Source: Xanthostigma xanthostigma (taxonomy: Eukaryota > Arthropoda > Insecta > Raphidioptera > Raphidiidae). From it: a stretch of 64,000 nucleotides of DNA. The notes under the pieces are model-generated. The model was not told the origin of the DNA and made no database searches. It saw only the letters and a list, made by a program, of their open reading frames with translations. The first letter of the stretch is position 1. Each line of letters starts with the position of its first letter. The translations under genes were made by a program, and so were the position numbers. The DNA is taken from NCBI GenBank assembly GCA_963575645.1, contig OY754470.1:48949201-49013200 (forward strand). Direction: 5' to 3'. This document shows positions 54,648-64,000 of the stretch, in pieces.

Positions 54648-55212
54648 TTTTTTAGGGTACCGTACCTCAAAAGGAAAAAAAGAAACCCCTAAAGGATCAC
54701 TTTGTTGTCCGTCTTCTTGGAAATCAAAACCTATAGGGTACTTCCCGTTGACCTAGAATTATGAAATTTGGCAAGAAGCAATGTCTTACAGCACTAATGA
54801 AGGAAACAATCAGAAAACCGTAAATTTGTAGTTACATCACAAAAAAAAATGTTTTTAAACCGCATCAACATGCTACGCACGTACACAGTAACAGTTCTAA
54901 TACAAAACAAGCGTCCGCTACCGGTACGTTTATACAGCACAATATGAGAACTCTCGCATATAGCACGGTACGACAACTGGGCTATCAGATATAGCCACTA
55001 GTTACAATACAGTTCAGTAGTTCATTTGAACTTCTTGCAGTTACACGCTTGGTTGGCAAACCGACCGCGACGTTTGTCGATGTATGGTTTTCCAACGGCT
55101 AAGCGGGAAAATTCTTCGAGACTCGATTCCCGTGATGGACGAACTATTTACAAATCTAGAAGTTTGTATGGAACTCTCAGTGCGCGAGTCCGACTCGCAC
55201 TCGACCAGTTTT
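54648..55212 (+). mobile_element. Lepidoptera-type interspersed repeat, better copy
   Basis: Begins TTTAGGGTACCGTACCTCAA, contains GGATCACTTTGTTGTCCGTC and TAGGGTACTTCCCGTTGACC, and ends GGAACTCTCAGTGCGCGAGT then CCGACTCGCACTCGACCAG. I recognise this from many moth and butterfly sequences. Short frames in it (60-80 codons) are not genes. Confidence 0.7.
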
Positions 55213-55304
55213 TTTTTACTATTGACAATTTTTTTAAAATTAAAATAATATTATTTTTCAGAGGATAAATAGATCAATAAATATATATGCTGTTAAGCTA
55301 TATT

Positions 55305-55355
55305 TTTAATCGCAACGTTTCGTTTTATAAATTAAAACTTCCTCAGGCTCTTAAA
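55305..55355 (-). ncRNA. Hammerhead-ribozyme-like unit, family G-hammerhead (core intact)
   Basis: Minus strand: TTTAAGAGC, CTGAGGA, A, stem II GTTTTA/TAAAAC around a 5-nt loop, GAAA, CGTT, GCGATTAAA. Stem I pairs GC/GC, a tandem G-A/A-G step, then TTTAA/TTAAA. All core bases match CUGANGA and GAAA. Stem III is the self-complementary AACGTT. 51 nt, the cleanest single unit in the window besides the pair at 61732-61852. Confidence 0.75.
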
Positions 55356-55459
55356 GAATAACTTAGCATTGGTAATATCATGTATTTCATTTATAATATG
55401 TAATTTTTTAATAATTTATTATGGAGACATTCAGTTAATTTAAATTTAAAATATATATA

Positions 55460-55765
55460 ATTTTATAATTCAGTTTTGAAAAATAAAAATAATGTGCATA
55501 CATACATTTTAAACAATTAATATAAAATACCTAAGGAGCATATATAGGTTCCATCGTGCATCCACTGAATGACGCATTTTTATATTTACAGGTTCGATTC
55601 AGTGGACACGAAAAGTATGTGCGTTCGTTAAAATCATAATTTTATAATTCAGTTTTAAAAAACAAAAAAAAAATGTGCATACTTAAATTTTAAACAATTA
55701 ATATATACCTAAGGAGCATATATAGTTTCCATCGTGCATCCACTGAATGACGCACCTCTTTTTTA
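55460..55765. repeat. Tandem duplication, about 180-bp unit
   Basis: ATAATTTTATAATTCAGTTT occurs at about 55460 and 55637, each followed by ATGTGCATAC, ACCTAAGGAGCATATATAG and CATCCACTGAATGACGCA. A third partial piece (GATTCGATTCAGTTGACACG) is at about 56739. Confidence 0.8.
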
Positions 55766-55769
55766 ACCG

Positions 55770-56240
55770 ACGAAAAACAAAAACGGAGGAGGTTCTCAAT
55801 TCGACGCGTATATTTCTTTTTTTTTATTTTTTTTATTTTTTTTTTTTATTTATGTATTACCGCGCATAACTTTTTACAGAGTAGTCCGATTTTGATAATT
55901 ATTTTTTTGTTTGAAAGGGTATACCCCGAAGTTGGTCCCATATAAATTTGGTAAAAAAATTCCAACCCTAAGGGTAGGAAAACAGGGGATGATTGATTGT
56001 TCACTCACTGATTGTAATGTATGACCACACATAACTTTTTACAGAGTGGTTCAATTTTGATAATTATTTTTCTATTGGATAGGGTATACCTCGAGGCTCG
56101 TCTCATATAAATTTGGAAAAAGAACTCCTACCCTAAGGGTGGGAAAATAGAGGTGATTTATAGTTCACTCACAGATTTTCATGCTTTGTGTATTACAATT
56201 ATAAATTATATAGCCACAAAAAATTATAAAATAAAAACTT
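55770..56240 (+). mobile_element. Lepidoptera-type repeat with two tandem 170-bp units
   Basis: Starts TTTTTTAACCGACGAAAAAC, GGAGGAGGTTCTCAATTCGA. Units at 55852-56021 and 56022-56190 both contain CATAACTTTTTACAGAG, GATTTTGATAATTATTTTT, GGGTATACC and CCCTAAGGGT. The far side merges into the left arm of the next TIR element. Confidence 0.7.
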
Positions 56241-56731
56241 TTTAACAAAAAAATTAAACCGCCGAAAAACTGAAAAGCAAAAAATAATAAATCTTTTTAT
56301 TTCACTAAGTTCTATCTAAGTAGTTGAACGTATGTGACAGTCTAGTATATCTAAGTAATTTTGAGTCGGCGTCAAACCATCAATGAACAAAGATCACTAA
56401 AAGAAATAACCAAATCAAATTAACAATGATACGTGAAATCTCCAGCGATAAACATTAACATTCCAAACATGCGCTCTCCACACGACCACTCGCAAAGACG
56501 TGTGCCCTCAGTGTGCCCGTTCGGGTTGCTCTGTCGCTGACATTAACTTCGTGAACGCTCAGAGATTTCCGGCGAAGGATTGTTGACGCCGACTCAAAAT
56601 TACTTAGATATACTAGACTGTCACATACGTTCAACTACTTAGATAGAACTTAGTTAAATAAAAAGATTTATTATTTTTTGCTTTTCAGTTTTTCGGCGGT
56701 TTAATTTTTTTTTAAAAAGTTTTTATTATAT
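56226..56731. mobile_element. TIR element, about 148-bp inverted arms
   Basis: Left arm 56226-56373 (AACCGCCGAAAAACTGAAAA ... GTGACAGTCTAGTATATCTA ... GAGTCGGCGTCAA) and right arm 56584-56731 are near-perfect inverses. A 210-bp centre contains a GC-richer CTCTCCACACGACCACTCGC block. The outer 25 bp of the arms overlap the preceding repeat, so it may have grown from that repeat's ACCGCCGAAAAA end. Confidence 0.85.
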
Positions 56732-57379
56732 TTACGGATTCGATTCAGTTGACACGAAAAGTATATTATGCGTTCGTTTAAGTGGCGTGAATGAACAATA
56801 CTAACACCATACGTATTATTATTATATAGCTGTTGCATTTGCGAATGGCCAAAGAACTCGTTTATCCTCTCACTCGATCTGTACAACAGCCATTCGTTGG
56901 CCAAGAAAGAGCACAATACGAATGTCGAGTTATAACAAACTTTAAGAGCTCCCCCATTGTGGAAGCCTATACAGACAGCGTATTGTGCCCGTTCTGCTAT
57001 TAAGAAAAAAATATTACTGACAATATTACTGTGAGAATACGTAAATCAAAAAAATATACTACACTTGTATATTGCGCCTTTTCTCTCTGTCTAACTCACT
57101 CGACATTAGCCATTATTTCTCTTTCATATTTTACAGTATTCTTTACACCAATGTTTTTTCAAGTGCTATAATATAAAATCGTGTTTATTCCGTTTCAAAG
57201 AATTTGGTATCGGAACTGTTAAAAAAAACTTTTAAAGTAAAAACGAAACCATTTATAAAGTGTATGGTTGATTATGTTATAGTCTTCTTCACCAACGAAT
57301 ATAGTTATGACGTAAACAGTACATGCTCTGTTCCGTGCAGCTGCTGTCTGACTAGGAGCGCAAAAAGTATCAGATTAGT
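56732..57379. other. Intergenic stretch
   Basis: A piece of the 180-bp tandem unit at 56735-56790; otherwise nothing. Frames at 56701-56916 (-) and 57204-57386 (+) are unsupported. Confidence 0.35.
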
Positions 57380-57540
57380 TGTTTGAAAATCAGTAACGCA
57401 CCAAACCCATGTACAAAGCATGCTTCAATACATGCATCATGTGAAGCAGACACATAAAAGCCATCGCCAAAACCAATGCTTAAAAAAAAAATAAGGAACC
57501 TAGCGGCAAAAGCAGCTTCTTGTGTAGCGGTCATAAATTA
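57380..57540. mobile_element. MITE family G fragment
   Basis: GGAACCTAGCGGCAAAAGCA then CTTCTTGTGTAGCGGTC at the right; TCATGTGAAGCAGACACA near 57438. Confidence 0.55.
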
Positions 57541-58957
57541 TGGGGAAGTGCATCAAAATCACGCACCATTTACTAAGGTATTTTAATACTAATCGCCGTC
57601 TTATAACCTGTAATATTAACTCAATAAAAAACATAGATCAAGGAACACCCTGTAAAAAATGTACCATTTAGATCGGACATACACCGTGTCAATAATAATT
57701 TCATGATTCCGTGCTAAAAACACATATTTTTATAAATTCAGTGCGTGTATGTTTTATTATATTTGATGTAATAATAAATTAAAATGTGAAATAAGTACCT
57801 ACCTGACTTAAAAAGGATGTTTAATTAATAAAAAAAAAATTCGTAGCAATTATTGTATACTATATACTTTTACTTGACCAGTCAAGATATACAAACACTA
57901 AAAAAAATATTACGAAATACAGCTATTGGCAACAAATTAATTTGTATTGTGAACTCTAATAATTTGTTTTTAAAATTAAGTACTATTTCTGTACCTTTTA
58001 GGTAGTTTTTTAAATTTGCGGGCTCTATAATTTTCTGAGCAATATTGATAAATATCTTTCATTGCTTACGGATGTTTTTTTATGTATTTGTGTTTAATTC
58101 TTTTCTACTACGGGCAGCTTTAGAATTTGAACAAAAACTGTTACAGGCTCTATGCAGTTATCTATTGTATCTGAACATTTCATGAAATGTTTACGTATTT
58201 TATGAAATAGCTACGAAATCTAGAATCTATTCGGATGAAGAAAAATGCCTAATTTTCTAGTCTTGTCCCAACACTGGCCTATTATGAACAAGGCTAATTA
58301 TTAAATCCATATCAATATTAATTTTGAACTCCATATTCTTAATGAGCAGAACAAGGTAGGTAGGTATAAGTAAAAGCGTGTGCGTACATCTATCGTCGTC
58401 AACAGACTTCTATGAAATGACGTGGTCCTCTGCATCGGACCGACCGCCGTCGCAACGGTTACATTCCCGTCGCGTTAACAAACTAACCTATTGAACTCTG
58501 CGCGTCGGCCCGTCGCCCGTCATAAAAATCGGGCCGTTATCCGTTATCGTTGACAAGAGGCCTTAGGCTTATATTTTGAAATAAGTCCGTGTCTAGGAGA
58601 CATCCTTTATATTGTGTGTATATGTATATATGTACCTTAAGGACACAGACATGTCGTGCTAGACGATCCTGCAAAGGATCGCCTTAGGACGTGGTTGACA
58701 TTTTAAACTTAACGATTTTATATCGGCACTTTAACGTGGTACCTACTAGATATTGTCACACTTAAAGCTATTTTGTACATAAGCGTTCTTATCGACATTG
58801 AGGATGCTGATAAATATATTCGAAAGCCGAAATATTTAATCGATATTGACTAATTTTTATTTCTTTTATATGTATGTACTCGTAAGTTTATTTGTCTTTA
58901 AACTGATCGTCTGAAAATTAAGATTACACAGAACTTTTTGTTTTCTTGAAAATTAAG
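57541..58957. other. Intergenic stretch with a CpG-rich block
   Basis: 58390-58560 is CpG-rich (CGGACCGACCGCCGTCGCAA; GTCGGCCCGTCGCCCGTC), again without a domain-bearing frame. The rest is AT-rich and featureless. Confidence 0.35.
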
Positions 58958-59175
58958 GTAAGTTAAACTTGCCCCTTGATATAGGAGGCAATTTCCTAAA
59001 CTACTCATCCGATTTCAAATTTATTTTCACCAATACTTAGAATAGACCTTTAGGATGGATACAGACTATATAGTATATATTATGTCGCTTTTCGTGGAGA
59101 CCAATTTTGCAACGCAAGTCGACGAAAAAAGGGTGGCAATCTACAAATTTGGGCGAAGCCGAACAGGACCACTAG
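58958..59175 (+). mobile_element. Helitron-like fragment, 3' end CTAG
   Basis: Same internal order as the copies at 40145 and 47175 (TTTTCACCAATACTTAGAAT, CGTGGAGACCAATTTTGCAA), ending AGGACCACTAG at 59175. The 5' terminus is lost. The 76-codon minus frame across it is not a gene. Confidence 0.7.
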
Positions 59176-59827
59176 TGGTCTTAAAAATTTGAAGTGCGTC
59201 TTATAGTAAGGAAAATACGGGGTACGTCTGAAGAATACCGTTGCGTTAGAGCGTTTGCCTATCTGCTTTTTTATCAAAAAAATCGTTATAGTGAGAAGTA
59301 CGCATTTCATAAAAAAATTGATGCAAACGTCTTATAAAATAAATAATCCAGAATCGCTTGTCGAAAAGATAGGAAATTTCATCAGTGTTGATGAATCCCC
59401 ATTTCCCTCGTTCGGCTGTAAAATATATTGTTATGGTGCGGTTTGCGTGATGGACGGAATCGTAAAACATATTATAGTGGCGCTCGCCGAAATATTACTC
59501 GCTGTTTACACACCGCCTCACGTACACAAACAGAGAAGTACCTTGGGGCTCTGCCCTCGGTCTTTTCCGATAACTTTCATGTTATTATACATTATATTAA
59601 TATAAAATATAATGGATCTATTGACCGATCGGTTGCACAGACCTATACCTACTTATTGTTCAATCATATATAAACGATTTCGCGCGCGGTGCAACACTGG
59701 AGACATCTAGCGATAAATTAAATACAATATACTAGAGACATATAAACGCTTTCAAATATAAAGTTAAAACAATAGTATATAGGTACTATAAATACACAAA
59801 AGAAACAGTTATTATACTTATACTCTT
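59176..59827. other. Intergenic stretch with an unassigned frame
   Basis: A 116-codon plus frame (ATG at 59255, stop 59603) is open but matches no family I know. It is hydrophobic in its second half and overlaps an 81-codon frame. Block 59490-59580 is GC-richer (CTTGGGGCTCTGCCCTCGGT). Confidence 0.25.
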
Positions 59828-60668
59828 ATAGTCTAAGATCTCGATTAGGCTCGATCTTCACCCATCGAGTTTTCTAATGAAATTTGAATTTTGATAATAT
59901 GTGTATTAATAAAGAAAAAATTGATTTGCTTGCTATTCATATTTAATTTAATTTTATTTATTTAGTATTATTTGTTATTCGTTGCCATATAATATATTCC
60001 ACGTGTTTGCAATAAAATTATCTACATTTTCATATATGACAATATAGAAAATCCTATAACTGCAAAATACTAATTCAAAGGTGCCTATCTACCTGGTTTT
60101 ATGCCAGGAATCAAAATGTCGACCAAACTTTGGCATTTTGTATACATATTTTACTGTAGTGGATACATCAGTAAGTAGGCTATAGTTACGTATATCAGTT
60201 GCAATGTAAACCGCGAACGTAGTATTCCACTATAACACTTACTTAAGTGGTATAGTTAAATGCGCATGAGTTTGCATTTCAAATTGATATAAATATAAGT
60301 ATATTTGGAAGGAAGAGAAGTCAGGTGGTGGACGCACGTGGCTATGCCAGCGCGAGCTGGCGTAGGTCGACGTTGGTAATGTAAATAAATGATTATTAAA
60401 TCAAATTCAAGAGTATTACTAAGTTAAAAGAACCTTATCAACCGCCAACACTACATTACTTTAGATTGGTAATAAATCTATCTGAAAACTCGATTTTCGA
60501 TCAGAAATAAAATTACCAGCTTTAATTTTTTATAAAAAATAGCTGTGCCAAAAAATTGAATGGCAACCAGATCAATTTTTCTTTATTAACACAATATATT
60601 ATCAAAATTCGAATTTCATTAGAAAACTGGATGGATGAAGATCGAGCCAAATCGGGATCTTATACTAT
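59828..60668. mobile_element. TIR element, about 100-bp ends
   Basis: ATAGTCTAAGATCTCGATTA ... GAGTTTTCTAATGAAATTTG ... TTAATAAAGAAAAAATTGAT at the left is inverted at 60567-60668. About 840 bp with an AT-rich, non-coding centre. TSD unclear. Confidence 0.8.
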
Positions 60669-61309
60669 CAGTAAACTGTGATAATCAAGTAAGCGCAATG
60701 GCCAGCACGTGATTCAGCAATTTTGTTGAAAACGAAATAACTATAAACAAATAATATATAGGAACATCTGTAAATAAATCAAATATAAATTATAAACAGA
60801 GTAATTTGATTTGTTTTTAGGTAAACAGTCTCCTGGGACGAGACATCCATTTACCGAATATGTCGCGGTATGCCGAGTTCACTTAACTTTACGAAACTTC
60901 CAAAACGGTTTTGGTTAAAGAGAAAGCAGTGTCTAGACACATAACAAGTTAATTTTCAGTCATCAGAATTATCATTCACGTGTAACACCTGAGAATTAAA
61001 GTATTATTGTACTACAAGCTGTAGATATTGTTAGTTAAGATGAAACAACACACGCTATTCGCTTTTAGTTTGTTGCTTCTGCATTGTTTGCCCTTTTTTC
61101 TCGACCACAGCGCAACAAAAAAAGAGATTCCTTTTTAGATTTGACTGTTAGTTTCTTAGTGGTGGTTTTCTTGTTGGCTTTTATGTGCTCGATTCACACG
61201 ATGCGTTTTTTCAAGCTTGCTTTGTAGATGGTTTTGGTGCCTAGACTACACTTATAGCAACTGAACACACCATGACCAGAGAGCTAAGAAAACTCAGATA
61301 CCATGACGC
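60669..61309. other. Intergenic stretch
   Basis: Nothing recognised. Confidence 0.4.
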
Positions 61310-61527
61310 CAGGTTGGTTTATGGACGTTTGTTCGTGTCGCCCACGTGACAAGAAACTATCCTGATTGGTTCTTGCTCAAAACAAGCGAAGGAACAAGCA
61401 AGAAAGATAGCGCCGGTTCTAATTTTAAAATCCTTCTTGTAACTTTGCACGTGGGCTAGCAGTGACGTTATTATCAGTCTCGTAGCAAGCCAGCAGAAAA
61501 ACAGTCTCGGGTGCAGCGGCCTTTATA
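61310..61527. mobile_element. MITE family G fragment
   Basis: Ends CAGTCTCGGGTGCAGCGGCC TTTAT at 61527, with TTGCTCAAAACAAGCGAAGG and GTGACGTTATTATCAGTCTC inside. Left edge uncertain. Confidence 0.45.
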
Positions 61528-61731
61528 TGCACAATAAACAATGAGAAAGATTTAATTAAATACTTGCAATATTATTACAAAATCAATCCGATGAAGTCCA
61601 TATGCAGTATATTATTTCACTGAATTAGTGAAAGCATAATAATATTAAACGATTATCGTCATAATATTTTTTTTTTTAGAAGGCTTATAATAAAAAATAG
61701 AGAATAGTTACTTCTTACCACAACAAGTTTA

Positions 61732-61783
61732 TTAGTGGATGTACATTTCGAGAGCTATGCTCTCATCTTCAGCAATACACTAA
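61732..61783 (-). ncRNA. Hammerhead-ribozyme-like unit, family D left copy
   Basis: TTAGTG-TAT-TG, CTGAAGA, T, stem II GAGAGC/GCTCTC with ATA loop, GAAA, TGTA, CA-TC-CACTAA. Stem I has two helices (TG/CA, TTAGTG/CACTAA) around an internal loop. Core intact; stem III is replaced by ATGT, self-pairing through G-U. 52 nt. Confidence 0.75.
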
Positions 61784-61800
61784 ACTGTTTAGTGTTTAGT

Positions 61801-61852
61801 TTAGTGTATTGCTGAAGATGAGAGCATAGCTCTCGAAATGTACATCCACTAA
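61801..61852 (+). ncRNA. Hammerhead-ribozyme-like unit, family D right copy
   Basis: Identical to the left copy in the opposite orientation, so a transcript of either strand would carry one sense and one antisense unit. Confidence 0.75.
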
Positions 61853-62273
61853 TAAACTTGTTGTGGTAAGAAGTAACTATTCTCTATTTTTTATTAGATT
61901 CAAACCACAGTGCTCCTAATATTTTTGTTATTAGAAGGCTTATATATAAGAAAAATTTAATATCTACACCCCAAGGATCCGGAAAAAAACAAACAAAATA
62001 TAATCAAACTATTACTTACCTGCTTATTTCTTCCAATATATTAATATATATTATGATTTACCAATTAACACTGCATATTATACCATTGTAATATTTATGC
62101 CAATCATCCCAGTGCTCATGACATTTCAGTCGATGCACGCCATAATTTTTTGTAATTTTGTTTTTGTATTTTTTTTTCTCTTTGTATACCTAATAAAAAA
62201 AAAAAAAATTTAAAATGTCGATTCTGCGGTGCATTGTGTTATATATAAGAGAAATCATGAATTAACTGTCGTG

Positions 62274-62343
62274 GGCACTGTAGAGTAATGTAACTCAGCC
62301 AACGCGAAATTGGTTGTTTCGGGTTCAAGTCCCGACAGTGACA
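62274..62343 (+). tRNA. tRNA-like cloverleaf, probably a pseudogene or SINE source
   Basis: Acceptor GGCACTG/CAGTGAC (6 of 7 pairs), TA at 8-9, D arm GAGT-AATGTA-ACTC, anticodon arm GCCAA-CGCGAAA-TTGGT, T arm TCGGG-TTCAAGT-CCCGA, discriminator A. B box GGTTCAAGTCC is perfect. The D loop lacks GG and position 33 is G instead of U, and anticodon CGA (Ser) clashes with the short variable loop, so it is not a normal tRNA. Confidence 0.55.
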
Positions 62344-62471
62344 TTTTAAATTTTTCTTATATATAAGCCTTCTAAAAAAATATTATGACGATAATCGTTT
62401 AATGTTATTATGCTTTCACTAATTCAGTGAAATAATATACTGCATATGGACTTCATCGGATTGATTTTGTA

Positions 62472-62784
62472 ATTTATATACACAGACAAATAGGACTTAA
62501 GCTCTGGGCCTCTAAGTGTCAAGGGCCCACAAAAATGATTTACTATCATACATTTGTATTACTACTTTCACGGCGAGTGTTGACAATTTTTGGGTAAATT
62601 TAAAAAAATTCTTAGATCAATTTTGAGAACTTTTGGGTCTATTTTGGCATTTTATATGTGAATTCGGACAATATTTGCAAGAAGTCATAGTATAATTGAC
62701 ATGTAATATTAATAGATATAGTTAGTAATTAATCTTGATATTTATTATTATTGTTATTTATTTTGCAGTACCTACTTGGAAAAG
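62472..62784. other. AT-rich intergenic stretch
   Basis: Nothing recognised. Confidence 0.4.
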
Positions 62785-62910
62785 TCTAAATATATATATA
62801 GATGAAACGTCGAACATAAAATAAATAAAAATATATATTTTTGTCCACAGACCTGAGATTTTTTCTTGTTATTATTATCACGACAGACACGATATCTAAT
62901 AACCAAGTTT
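62785..62910 (+). mobile_element. Single-arm hammerhead-type unit, family A relative
   Basis: AAAGTCTAAATATATATATA then GATGAAACGTCGAAC and, after an AT-rich gap, TTTTTGTCCACAGACCTGAG follow the arm of the 12698-12880 unit in order. GACACGATATCTAATA afterwards resembles that unit's extension (GACAAGATTTCTAATA). The CTGANGA box is degenerate (TTGGAAA). Confidence 0.6.
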
Positions 62911-64000
62911 ACGTTATTTTAAGGAGTATGGCCTACATAGAAATGCAGTGGTACCAACTGTAGATGCTAACGTGATATAGCAACGGATCTAATTCCCTAT
63001 TTAATTCCACCTGTACACATGCAACCAGCATGGATTGTCATTGCATTACAGTTTCTGTGTGTTGGCAAACATAATTAACACATTTGGTATTTTGCTTCTA
63101 CAAAAGTCACGTTGTCTTTCTACTGTTCAGTTCAGTGGTATTTAATAAAAACAAAATCCGTACTAACATTTCAACCCCCATATTTTTGCTTATCTTTTTT
63201 TACAATCTCTATGCGACAGAGAAGATCAATTTTTAACTTTCCAGGACATTGTGAAGTTATTGTAATGCGTTCGAAAATTGAGATTAAAACTTTTGACAAA
63301 ATATGTTTCAAGGTTACTACACTATTTCTGAAAATGTGTCTACGTACGTACGTACGTGGATATTTCTTTCTGAGACGAAATCTCGAGAATAAAAAATGAT
63401 ATCGACGCGTACTTCCTCTTCCACATATTTTTGTGTTAACAAGTTTGCTAATTTAAATTTAATATGCTTGAAATCATTCGGAATAGAAAATATTTAAATA
63501 CGAATATAAAACAAACATTTTCAATGCATTATTTTTACCGATTCATATCGAAACTTGTTATAAGTTATAAGTTTATTGTGCAAATTGATTTTTGATGGCA
63601 GTGTAATGGTCCCGGCAAAAAAGTAAAATAACTACTAAGAGTACATTGTTGCCAGATGTATAAAATTAATATTCCTACAGACATTTTTGAAAATATTTAA
63701 AGATACAAAATCTAAATTTCCCTCCACAATTTTTACAATTTTAAGTAGTATTCATCTTTTAACAAAATTGTTTATTGTACTAAATTTTTTCTTTGAAACA
63801 TTTTATTATTAATTTAATCTTATGTTATATTAAAGGGGAAGGGGTATTTCATATTTAAATTTTTTGATTTATTTCCAACAGTAACTTTGTATAGATAATA
63901 ATTTTATTCTAATATTGCATTGCAATTTCAACAGTGAGTTTTTTATTAAAATAATAGCAGACTATAGCTATTTATTAGTATATTTATAACCTTACCTTAA
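62911..64000. other. AT-rich intergenic stretch
   Basis: A (TACG)n run at about 63344-63358; the 95-codon frame 63112-63399 is unsupported. Nothing else recognised. Confidence 0.4.

Larger units (their letters stand above)
61690..61930. mobile_element. Snap-back hammerhead-type insertion, family D, two complete units
   Basis: 14-bp duplication TTAGAAGGCTTATA (61676-61689, 61931-61944). Two arms of about 95 bp are perfect inverses, each with a complete hammerhead-like unit; the right arm alone is followed by an extension of about 34-36 nt (61895-61930). The centre is a short CACTAAAC/GTTTAGTG palindrome. The host TIR element's right arm (62340-62380) preserves the uninterrupted target AGAAGGCTTATATATAAG. 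Confidence 0.92.
61578..62469. mobile_element. TIR element with TA target site, carrying a tRNA-like sequence
   Basis: CAAAATCAATCCGATGAAGT at the left and its inverse at the right, flanked by TA (61576-61577, 62470-62471). The arms match for about 130 bp each once the snap-back insertion (61690-61944) is removed. A tRNA-like cloverleaf lies at 62274-62343 against the inner edge of the right arm. No transposase. Confidence 0.85.

Noticed and set aside
1-64000. Aphid (Hemiptera) origin
   Set aside because: Considered because of high A+T and MITE density, but the two Lepidoptera-type repeats at 54648 and 55770 favour a moth or butterfly; not settled without a search.

Overview
This 64-kb window is an A+T-rich stretch (about two thirds A+T or more, by eye) of an insect nuclear genome. 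I found no confident host protein-coding gene. Almost everything recognisable is a transposable element, a MITE or a simple repeat. Lepidoptera is the best guess for the host: two repeat types that I associate with moths and butterflies are present. One begins AGGGTWYCGTACC and ends in a GCGCGAGTCCGACTCGCAC-type tail (54648-55212, decayed copy 12327-12946). The other begins TTTTTAACCGACG with a GGAGGAGGTTCTCAATTCGA box (about 55770). Helitron ends starting TCTATACTAATATTATAAAG fit the same picture. The order assignment rests on memory, not on a database search.

Layout. 1-4 kb: a tRNA-Gln-like SINE, a TIR element (K1) that hosts a 581-bp palindrome and a pogo-type MITE. 4.5-7.6 kb: a nested stack in which a hairpin-ended element (R1) carries a deleted DD41D mariner, a CR1/L2-like LINE fragment and a further insert holding a hAT MITE with a perfect 8-bp TSD. 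7.6-17 kb: a CpG-rich segment, a doubtful exon, several MITEs, Helitron ends and a second LINE fragment. 17-25 kb: four copies of repeat family A with a variable taacg-type tandem tract, and family B. 25-30 kb: K2 with five copies of a 165-bp unit, a non-autonomous hAT with a transposase tail, and an 815-bp foldback element with ACGCGTTGTGG units. 30-45 kb: MITEs, R4, minisatellites, Helitrons and LINE tails. 45-64 kb: more TIR elements, a 3.5-kb AT-rich desert, Lepidoptera-type repeats and a TIR element carrying a tRNA-like cloverleaf.

The signal that stands out is a set of small hammerhead-ribozyme-like units (about 51-54 nt: CTGANGA core, stem II, GAAA, a self-complementary ACGT or ATGT in place of stem III, then a stem I split by an internal loop). 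At least ten sites on both strands carry the motif or its decayed remains. Five of the host units are snap-back insertions: inverted arms, a one-sided extension of about 30-36 nt, and 12-14-bp target duplications. That architecture matches what is known of Penelope-like retroelements, yet no Penelope protein is present. One insertion (61690-61930) keeps two complete-looking ribozymes facing each other and sits inside an arm of another TIR element, so the opposite arm shows the empty site.

No operon, CRISPR, rRNA or prokaryotic feature is present. The remaining open frames are short and unsupported; a few are recorded as candidates with low confidence.
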